DNA of 64,000 nucleotides from Flavobacterium sp. HJJ (GTDB taxonomy: Bacteria > Bacteroidota > Bacteroidia > Flavobacteriales > Flavobacteriaceae). The position numbers and the translations under genes are program-made. The DNA lies in contig NZ_JADKPR010000006.1 in assembly GCF_015351475.1 (NCBI RefSeq), forward strand, positions 160,495 through 224,494, read 5' to 3'. The notes under the pieces were generated by a model. That model was given only the letters and a program-made list of their open reading frames with translations, searched no databases and had not been told where the DNA came from. Positions 26,242 to 33,796 of this stretch are shown in pieces (the first letter of the stretch is position 1; each line of letters starts with the position of its first letter).

Positions 26242-28932
26242 ATGAAAAAAATAAAAATAGTAGCCTTGTCAATTTGCTGTTTAGTGGCTTCAAATAATTT
26301 GCAGGCACAAGAGTATTGGGACAGAATTAAAGCAAAAAATTCAACGCTTGAAATAGATAAGGGATTTATTAATTTGAATACAAAATCTTTTGAATTGAAA
26401 TTGGTAAAATCATCCCAGACAGTAGCTGCCTTATCTCCGGTTAGCGACAAAAATTTCGATTTTACACCGGGAGACCGGCTGGCTATTCGTGATAAAGACG
26501 GGCTGTATCAGCTGGGCGATATTAATTTAAGGGTAAAGTCTGCGGACGGAAGCTGGAAAAGTTATTCGACAGCTGCCAAACGTTCTGCTGTTACGGCTTT
26601 GAATGTTTCCGGAAATGTTTTGGCTGGAGCAGATTTGTCCAATACCCTGCCTCAGGATATTCCTTTAACCATAAAACGTTTTTATGAAGAAAAGGATGGG
26701 AGTCTGGTAATGCGTTTTGAAATTACAAACAAATCAAATACTGCACAGGAAATAGGTGCTTTGGGTGTTCCAATGATTTTCAATAATATTCTTGAAGGAA
26801 AAACTCTGGATGAAACGCATGTTCAAAACGTGTTTTTTGATCCTTACATCGGTAAAGATGCCGGTTATCTTGAAGTTAAACGCCTGAGCGGTCACGGGCC
26901 GGCATTACTGCTGCTTCCTGAAGCGAATATGCCATTTGAGGCTTACCGCCCTTTATCGGATGATGAAACACCGCGTAGCATTGTTTTTGAAGGTTTTCAT
27001 GAATGGATGCCGTTAAGCAAAGCCTATGCTGAAAACGAATGGAAAATCGCCGATCAATGGAATACACCAACTTTATTGGTGCTTCAGCCGGGAGAGGTTA
27101 AAAATTTTTCGCTGAAGTTTGTATCGGTTGATGAAATAAAAAATATTCAGTCCTCTCTGATTCAAAATGAGCGTCCTGTAGCCGTAGGAATTCCGGGTTA
27201 TGTTTTGCCTCAGGATGTAGACGGACAGCTTTTTTTGAAATACAAAATAGCAGTGAAATCCTTTAAAATTGAGCCGGAAGGAGCTTTGACAGTTGAGGAA
27301 AAATCGAAAAACAAAAATGGATATTTCCAGTATGCCGTGCACGGTAAAAAATGGGGAAGAGCCAGATTGACAGTGATTTATGAAGATGGACTGCAGCAGA
27401 CAATTAATTACAAGGTGATTAAATCTGAAAAAGAAGTTGTCGCCGATTTTGGGCATTTTTTGACAACGGCACAATGGTTTGATCAAAAGAACGATCCTTT
27501 TCACAGAAACCCGTCGGTAATATCATATGATTATGAAACCAAAAAACAAGTAGTTCAGGACAGCCGTGCCTGGATTTGCGGGCTGAGTGATGAAGGAGGT
27601 GCAGGCGGATGGCTTGGCGCGATGATGAAGCAGCTGATAGAACCGAATAAAGAAGAAATAAAAAAGCTGGAGCAGTTTGTGGATAAAACGTTATGGGGCG
27701 GTATTCAATACAATACAGCTGATACTCTTAAGTATGGGGTTAAGAAAAGTGTTTTTTATTATGAACCAGCAAAGATGCCGGAAGGAACGTACTGCAAAGA
27801 CATTAATTTCAAGACTTGGGCCGCTTGGGACAAAAAAGGAGCTGATGATCCGGGACGTTCCTATAATTATCCGCACGTTGCCGCCGCACATTGGACAATG
27901 TACCGTCTGGCCAGATATTACAAAGGTTTGGTTACCAATCATTCTTGGGATTGGTATCTGAAGAGTGCTTACGAAACAAGTATTGCAATGACAAAATTGG
28001 CACCTTATTATGCGCAGTTTGGGCAAATGGAAGGAACTGTCTTTTTATTGATTTTAAAAGATTTAAAAACAGAAGGATATACAGAAATGGCCAATAATCT
28101 GGAAGCTAAAATGAAAGAAAGAGCTGATCATTGGAGAACACTTAATTATCCTTTTGGAAGCGAAATGCCTTGGGATTCCACAGGTCAGGAAGAGGTGTAT
28201 ATGTGGTCGGATTATTTTGGATATAATGATAAAGCGAAGGTTACTCTTGATGCTATTTTGGCTTATATGCCTACTATACCGCACTGGGCTTACAATGGAA
28301 ATGCCCGCAGGTACTGGGATTTTTTATACGGAGGGAAACTTTCCAGAGTAGAGCGTCAGATTCATCATTATGGTTCGGCTTTGAATGCGATACCGGTTTT
28401 GGAGCAGTTCAAAAAAACACCTGATGATTTTCATCTGCTGAAAGTAGGTTACGGCGGATTATTAGGAGGAATTTCAAATATTACCGAAGATGGTTTTGGA
28501 CCTGCAGCTTTCCATTCTTATCCTGAAACTCTGAAAATTGATTATTTATCCGGAGATTACGGTTCCGGTTTCTTTGGCTACGCCGTAAATACTGCGACCT
28601 TTATTACAAATGAAAAGGATTACGGCTGGGTTGCTTTTGGAGGTAATTTAAAAGAAAACGGCGATGAAGCTGAAGTAGAAATTACAACGGCTGCAAAATC
28701 TAAAATATTTCTTGCGCCCAAAAAAATGTGGCTGACTCTGGATGCGGGAACATTTAAAAGTATCAGTTACAATACAAAAACCGGTGCAGTAAAAATTACT
28801 TTGGATGCTAGAACGGAGTTTATGCCCGATGCTTATTTAAGAGTTGACAAAGATGTGAATCTTCCTTATGAAAAAGTCAGAGGAGCCTACAAAATTGCTT
28901 TGAAAAGTAAAGCCATTCAAATTAATTTATAA
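26242..28932 (+). CDS. Exported DUF5695-like protein, possible glycoside hydrolase
   Basis: This 896-residue exported protein (signal peptide ending near LQAQ, residue 23) resembles DUF5695. An N-terminal beta-rich domain contains NFDFTPGDRLAIRDKDGLYQLGD-like sequence (about 71-95). A later helical region (about 430-720) is rich in Trp and Tyr, with WICGLSDEGGAGGWLGAMMK, SYNYPHVAAAHWTMYRLARY and MPWDSTGQEEVYMWSDYFGY. This repeated aromatic helical pattern suggests an (alpha/alpha)6 barrel like those of many glycosidases or lyases, with Asp/Glu in SDEGG and GQEE as possible catalysts. I know of no firm activity for the family. Six bases separate it from GH43, so its role is tied to the same substrate. 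Confidence 0.65.
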   Translation: MKKIKIVALSICCLVASNNLQAQEYWDRIKAKNSTLEIDKGFINLNTKSFELKLVKSSQTVAALSPVSDKNFDFTPGDRLAIRDKDGLYQLGDINLRVKSADGSWKSYSTAAKRSAVTALNVSGNVLAGADLSNTLPQDIPLTIKRFYEEKDGSLVMRFEITNKSNTAQEIGALGVPMIFNNILEGKTLDETHVQNVFFDPYIGKDAGYLEVKRLSGHGPALLLLPEANMPFEAYRPLSDDETPRSIVFEGFHEWMPLSKAYAENEWKIADQWNTPTLLVLQPGEVKNFSLKFVSVDEIKNIQSSLIQNERPVAVGIPGYVLPQDVDGQLFLKYKIAVKSFKIEPEGALTVEEKSKNKNGYFQYAVHGKKWGRARLTVIYEDGLQQTINYKVIKSEKEVVADFGHFLTTAQWFDQKNDPFHRNPSVISYDYETKKQVVQDSRAWICGLSDEGGAGGWLGAMMKQLIEPNKEEIKKLEQFVDKTLWGGIQYNTADTLKYGVKKSVFYYEPAKMPEGTYCKDINFKTWAAWDKKGADDPGRSYNYPHVAAAHWTMYRLARYYKGLVTNHSWDWYLKSAYETSIAMTKLAPYYAQFGQMEGTVFLLILKDLKTEGYTEMANNLEAKMKERADHWRTLNYPFGSEMPWDSTGQEEVYMWSDYFGYNDKAKVTLDAILAYMPTIPHWAYNGNARRYWDFLYGGKLSRVERQIHHYGSALNAIPVLEQFKKTPDDFHLLKVGYGGLLGGISNITEDGFGPAAFHSYPETLKIDYLSGDYGSGFFGYAVNTATFITNEKDYGWVAFGGNLKENGDEAEVEITTAAKSKIFLAPKKMWLTLDAGTFKSISYNTKTGAVKITLDARTEFMPDAYLRVDKDVNLPYEKVRGAYKIALKSKAIQINL

Positions 28933-28938
28933 TATTCG

Positions 28939-31083
28939 ATGCTGAAAAAGAAACTAATATACAGCCTTATTGCATTTGCTTTTGCGGGAATAATTTTCGC
29001 CCAAAAGGACATTGAAATAAATGCCCCTGGAGCAAAAAATCCGATTTTACCAGGCTGGTTTGCCGATCCTACCATTAAAAAGTTTGGTGATATTTATTAT
29101 ATCTATGCCACTACAGATAATGAAATGCTGGCATCGGGGGCTCCCACAGTCTGGTACAGCAAAGACTTTAAAAACTGGTATAATTATGTAATGGAGATTC
29201 CTTCTTTTTCGGCAAAAGCGATTACTAATTTTTGGGCTCCCGACATAATTGAAGGGGAGGACGGTAAATATTATCTGTATTTTGGAAACTGTGAAATAGG
29301 CTGTAATATTTATGGATATGTTTCAGATACGCCTGTAGGGCCTTGGAAGAAATTAAGTGAAAATGACACACCAGTGATTTCAAATGGATTTCCAAGAGAA
29401 GGTTTTCCTTCATTGGATGCACAGTTTTTTAAAGACACTGACGGCAAAGTATACGGATATTGGGGAACCTGGGTGCATTACAACGGCGGATATGCTGTGG
29501 GTGAATTAAATAAAAAGACAATGGGTGACATGATGCATTCAGTTAATATACCATTGGAACAGACGCCGGCTCCGTTTGAAGCGGCTTATATGATGAAGAA
29601 AGGGTCGAAGTACATTTTGATGTATTCCGGTGCGTCCTGTCATGACGAGACCTACAATGTGCGGTATTCTTATTCGGATTCACCTTATGGGCCTTTTACT
29701 CCCGGAAAAAACAACCCGATTCTTAGCACCAATGAGGATAAGACAGTTCATGGCCCGGGACATCATTCGGTTTTGAAGGAGAATGATGATTACTACATTG
29801 TGTATCATAAGCACGATTACCCAATGACCAGAGGCGGGCTTGCGAGACAGGTCTGCATTGATAAAATGATTTTTGAAAATGATTCGACTATAAAAAAAGT
29901 GGTACCATCGAGTAAGGGAATAGGTGATTTGTTGAAATCTGATGTCCCTGATGATATTGCTTTTATGGCAAAAACAACAGCTTCGTCATTTTATCATTTG
30001 AAATCGCTTCAGTATGATTATGAGTACAAGCCTTCGTTTGCCACTGATGATAACAATGCAACGATGTGGAAAGCGGCTGATAATACCACTCCTCAGCATC
30101 TGACCATCGATTTGGGTACAGCCAAAAAAATAAAAAGGATAATGACCCAATTTGAATTTGCCAGTTATTATTATCAATACAAACTGGAATACTCAGCGGA
30201 TGGAAACAAATGGAATATGTATGCGGATAAATCCAATAACCATACAGCCGGAAGCCCAATGATTGATGATAATGACGTAACTGCCCGTTATATTAAATTA
30301 ACGGTTTTGACTACAGAAAAAGCAGGACTTTATGCTGCGGTTTGGAACATTAAAGTATACAGTTCATTGTTTGAGATTCCGCTGCAGCTGAAAAACAGAA
30401 AATCAGACAAAGATCCTGCAATAAAAAGCACAAAGAAATTATTGGTCGATCTTGATGCCAATAGAATTCAAGGAAATTCAATCGTTACCGGGATTGAAAA
30501 TAAAGGGTCAATCGGAGGGATTTTCACCAAAAACGGAGAGGTTTCTTTGGAAAAAAAAGATGGAATTAAGGTTTTTAATTTTACAAACGGAGCTTTGACT
30601 CTGGATAAATCAGTGCCTAAAAGTCTGGCCTGGAACGGTTCTTATACAGTGGCGGTCTGGGTTAAAAATCCTGTTGTGTCAAATGAAGGGGAAATTTTGG
30701 CTTCTTGGTGTGACAGAACTGAATTTGGTTTGGCAAATTCATACAATGCTTTGGCATACAACAGCGGAAATTATGGAGCAGGAGTGCATCTGGATGGGCA
30801 TTTCGATATGAGATATAATAAAGTGCCACAGGCTGATAAATGGCATCATATCGTTTTGACTTTTGATGGTGTTGTGGAGAACGTTTATGTGGATGGTATT
30901 TTGGACAATTCGCAAAACATGCTTTTGTCATCAGCTATTGATAAAGCAAAAATCATAATTGGGGCATCAGATATTGGTGAAAATTTCTCTGGCTTTATGG
31001 CTTCGCTGCGTATGTATGATTATGCGCTTAATCAGGGAGATGTAATGAATCTTATGAAGAAAACAAAACCTCAGATAAAATAA
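28939..31083 (+). CDS. GH43 family arabinofuranosidase-like enzyme with F5/8C and LamG modules
   Basis: This exported glycosidase of 714 residues likely acts on alpha-L-arabinofuranosides or related sugars. A signal peptide ends near residue 21 (IIFAQ). The five-bladed GH43 propeller spans about 30-330, with candidate catalytic Asp43 (GWFADPTI), Asp160 (FPSLDAQ) and Glu214 (PFEAAYM). Residues about 335-480 form an F5/8-type C (discoidin) module (ATMWKAADNTTPQHLTIDLG), and about 495-710 a LamG module with DKWHHIVLTFDG. GH43 also contains xylosidases and exo-galactanases. The arabinofuranosidase call comes mainly from the adjacent GH127 gene. It starts six bases after the DUF5695-like gene. Confidence 0.85.
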   Translation: MLKKKLIYSLIAFAFAGIIFAQKDIEINAPGAKNPILPGWFADPTIKKFGDIYYIYATTDNEMLASGAPTVWYSKDFKNWYNYVMEIPSFSAKAITNFWAPDIIEGEDGKYYLYFGNCEIGCNIYGYVSDTPVGPWKKLSENDTPVISNGFPREGFPSLDAQFFKDTDGKVYGYWGTWVHYNGGYAVGELNKKTMGDMMHSVNIPLEQTPAPFEAAYMMKKGSKYILMYSGASCHDETYNVRYSYSDSPYGPFTPGKNNPILSTNEDKTVHGPGHHSVLKENDDYYIVYHKHDYPMTRGGLARQVCIDKMIFENDSTIKKVVPSSKGIGDLLKSDVPDDIAFMAKTTASSFYHLKSLQYDYEYKPSFATDDNNATMWKAADNTTPQHLTIDLGTAKKIKRIMTQFEFASYYYQYKLEYSADGNKWNMYADKSNNHTAGSPMIDDNDVTARYIKLTVLTTEKAGLYAAVWNIKVYSSLFEIPLQLKNRKSDKDPAIKSTKKLLVDLDANRIQGNSIVTGIENKGSIGGIFTKNGEVSLEKKDGIKVFNFTNGALTLDKSVPKSLAWNGSYTVAVWVKNPVVSNEGEILASWCDRTEFGLANSYNALAYNSGNYGAGVHLDGHFDMRYNKVPQADKWHHIVLTFDGVVENVYVDGILDNSQNMLLSSAIDKAKIIIGASDIGENFSGFMASLRMYDYALNQGDVMNLMKKTKPQIK

Positions 31084-31128
31084 ATTATTTGATGCATCCT
31101 TGATTAATAACTTTTAATTTTTAAGAAA

Positions 31129-32340
31129 ATGACAATAGGTGTAGGCGGTTCATCAGTGGCAATTGAATTAGAAAAAATAGAAAACAGAATTCACAATGTG
31201 AAGTCTATTCAGCTGAATGAATATTTGGAACGGATTCAAAAAGCGGTGCGGTTAATGAAAGAGCATTCTGTGAAGGTTCTTTATCTAAACGCTGGGACCA
31301 ATCTGTATTATTTTACGGGAACTCTTTGGAGTGCTTCGGAAAGAATGGTGGGCGCACTGTTGTTTGATGATGGTTCTCTGGAATATATAGTTCCAAAATT
31401 TGAAGAAGGCACTTTCAAAAAATACATGAAAGTTCAATCGACAATTAATTGCTGGGAAGAGCATGAATCTCCTTATTTATTGATTAGTAAATTATTGGAG
31501 GATAAAAATATTAGTGACGGCTCAATTGCCATTGATGAGTCGTCACCTTATTTTTTGGCTGATGGAATTTCAAAAGCAAATAGATCATTTGATTTTATTA
31601 ATGCCCAGCAGATTACTGCAGGCTGCAGAATGCAAAAATCCAAAAATGAGATTGCGATAATTCAAAAAGCAAAAGACATTACGATCGAGGTTCAAAAAGC
31701 TGCTGCCAGGATATTAAGACCCGGTATTACTGTTGGAGAAGTTGTGGATTTTGTTAATAAAGCACACATTAAAGCGGGAATAGTTTCCGGTTCTTATTTC
31801 TGTATTGTTTTGTTTGGCGATGACACCCAATATCCTCATGGGGTTTCAGTTCCTCAGCCGTTAAAAGAAAATGAAGCTGTTATCATTGATACCGGCTGTA
31901 AACTGGAAGGATATCTTTCGGATATTACCAGATCATATGCTTATGGCGAAGCTTCTGATGTATACAGAACCTTTTGGAATTTGGAAAAGAAAACGCAGCA
32001 GTCCGCTTTTGAAGCAGCACAGATTGGTTCTTTCTGCGGATCGGTAGATGATGCTGCCCGAAAAACATTGGCAGAAGCAGGGTTAAGTTCTGATTATAAT
32101 TTACCCGGATTGCCTCACAGGGTTGGTCACGGAACCGGACTCGATATTCATGAATATCCGTATTTAGTTAGAGGAAGTGAAATAAAACTGCTTGAAGGAA
32201 TGGTGATAAGCAATGAACCAATGATATGTGTCCCAGGAAAATTTGGAATCCGGCATGAAGACCATTTTTACATGACCGAAAACGGACCGAAGTGGTTTAC
32301 CACTCCCATGCAGAGTGTGGACAATCCTTTTGGGTATTAA
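31129..32340 (+). CDS. M24 family Xaa-Pro aminopeptidase/dipeptidase, cytoplasmic
   Basis: This is a creatinase-fold metallopeptidase of 403 residues that cleaves the bond before proline or hydroxyproline. All five metal ligands are visible: Asp254 and Asp265 (IIDTGCKLEGYLSDITR), His334 (VGHGTG), Glu363 (SNEPM) and Glu377 (RHEDHF). His325 in GLPHRVG matches the substrate-binding His. The N-terminal creatinase-N domain covers about 30-160. There is no signal peptide, unlike nearly all its operon neighbours, so it should act on peptides after import and release the imino acid to the epimerase pathway. It sits 45 bases after GH43 and 57 before the DUF6055 gene. Confidence 0.9.
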   Translation: MTIGVGGSSVAIELEKIENRIHNVKSIQLNEYLERIQKAVRLMKEHSVKVLYLNAGTNLYYFTGTLWSASERMVGALLFDDGSLEYIVPKFEEGTFKKYMKVQSTINCWEEHESPYLLISKLLEDKNISDGSIAIDESSPYFLADGISKANRSFDFINAQQITAGCRMQKSKNEIAIIQKAKDITIEVQKAAARILRPGITVGEVVDFVNKAHIKAGIVSGSYFCIVLFGDDTQYPHGVSVPQPLKENEAVIIDTGCKLEGYLSDITRSYAYGEASDVYRTFWNLEKKTQQSAFEAAQIGSFCGSVDDAARKTLAEAGLSSDYNLPGLPHRVGHGTGLDIHEYPYLVRGSEIKLLEGMVISNEPMICVPGKFGIRHEDHFYMTENGPKWFTTPMQSVDNPFGY

Positions 32341-32397
32341 TTGGTTTCTAATTTTATAAAGAACATTAACTCACTTTAGTTAATAAAACTAGCGATT

Positions 32398-33738
32398 ATG
32401 CAGCAAAATAAAACTCTGATAAAAAATTTAACTTGCTTACTTTGTTTTGCATTTTTCGTCGGTTTTTCTAAAGAATTGAAGGAGAAAGAATTATATCTTC
32501 CTAAAAAAGTCTGGATGATTCCTGATGATAATGATTATAAAAATCCAAATAGTGACTATAATTTTAATTATATGGTCACTTCAGAAAACATTGCAATCTT
32601 TTGGCATAAAGATTATGGGAAGAATCCAATGTCCAATCCCGAAGAATCAGAGCGTTTCAACCCTGATCGAATGTTGATTGAATGCGAAAGGATTTACGAT
32701 ATCTATGTCAATCAGCTGAAACTTGTGGAATCAGGTAATTCACTTGTAAATAAATACAAGATTTTGGTCTATGTATTCAAAGGTGAGGAAAAGACGGCTT
32801 TCGGTGGAGGAGAGGAAGATAAAGTTGGAATTTTTTGGACACCTGCGGTTCGTGTGCACAAAGAACCTTACGGAGTTTTGGCGCATGAATTGGGACACAG
32901 TTTTCAGTATTTAAGCCACGCCGATACAGGAAAAGGCACCGATGGAGTTATACAGGAAATGTCTGCACAGTATATGCTCTGGCAGGTATATCCTGACTGG
33001 ATGACTTTTGAAAATTATCATTTGACGGATTATTTAAAAGGAACTTATTATGGTTTTCTGCATCCATATAATATGTATCATTCTCCTTATGTAATTGAAT
33101 ATTGGTCAGAGAAACGGGGAAAAGACTTTTTCGGAAAACTGATGCGGAATACTCAGGAAGGAGAAGATCCCGTAATGACATACAAACGCTTGAATGCACT
33201 CACACAAGAACAGTTTAATGATGAAATATTTGATGCCAGCCGAAAATTTATAACTTGGGATTTGAAAAGAATTGATTCTGTTGCCAAGCCTTATGCTAAC
33301 AAGCATTACACCAAAGTTGATAAAATGCAAAATGGCTGGTATAAGATTGATTCAATCAATTGTCCTCAAAACTATGGCTACAATGGAATTAAGCTGCATG
33401 TTCCGCAATTTGGAACTAAAATAAAATTGAATTTTGAGGGAATTGCAGGAGCAGATGGATTTTCAAAAGTGAAAGCTGAAAAAGCGGGCTGGCGTTATGG
33501 TTTTGTGGCTCAATTAAAAAATGGAGACCGGGTGTATAGTGAAACTTTCAAAAAGAGTAAGGGCAAAGCTTCTTTTACAGTCCCAACAAACACCGAACAT
33601 TTATGGCTGGTGGTTTCCGGTGCTCCTATTGAACATTGGCCACGGCCTAACCGATGGGGCGACAATCCAGACAAAACACCGGACGAGCAATGGCCTTATC
33701 AGTTTCAGTTATTTGGTACGGTTCCAGAGATTAATTAG
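32398..33738 (+). CDS. DUF6055/Svx-like exported gluzincin metalloprotease
   Basis: This is a secreted protein of 446 residues with a signal peptide (hydrophobic about 11-24, cleavage near VGFSKE). The catalytic region has AHELGHSF (HELGH at 163-167) and, 20 residues on, IQEMSAQY, whose Glu would be the third zinc ligand, the arrangement of gluzincins. The C-terminal region (RYGFVAQLKNGDRVYSE, then EQWPYQFQLFG) is a beta-sandwich typical of DUF6055. From memory, DUF6055 includes Svx virulence proteins of soft-rot bacteria, reported to be peptidases acting on plant wall extensins. I could not verify this here. It lies inside the glycoprotein operon. Confidence 0.75.
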   Translation: MQQNKTLIKNLTCLLCFAFFVGFSKELKEKELYLPKKVWMIPDDNDYKNPNSDYNFNYMVTSENIAIFWHKDYGKNPMSNPEESERFNPDRMLIECERIYDIYVNQLKLVESGNSLVNKYKILVYVFKGEEKTAFGGGEEDKVGIFWTPAVRVHKEPYGVLAHELGHSFQYLSHADTGKGTDGVIQEMSAQYMLWQVYPDWMTFENYHLTDYLKGTYYGFLHPYNMYHSPYVIEYWSEKRGKDFFGKLMRNTQEGEDPVMTYKRLNALTQEQFNDEIFDASRKFITWDLKRIDSVAKPYANKHYTKVDKMQNGWYKIDSINCPQNYGYNGIKLHVPQFGTKIKLNFEGIAGADGFSKVKAEKAGWRYGFVAQLKNGDRVYSETFKKSKGKASFTVPTNTEHLWLVVSGAPIEHWPRPNRWGDNPDKTPDEQWPYQFQLFGTVPEIN

Positions 33739-33796
33739 AAGGAAAACCGTTTAGTGTTTATTGAAAAAATATAGATTTATTTTAAAAATATAAAAG

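Noticed and set aside
27073..27504. Minus-strand 143-codon frame
   Set aside because: It lies fully inside the DUF5695-like gene and has no protein-like features; a shadow of the real frame.
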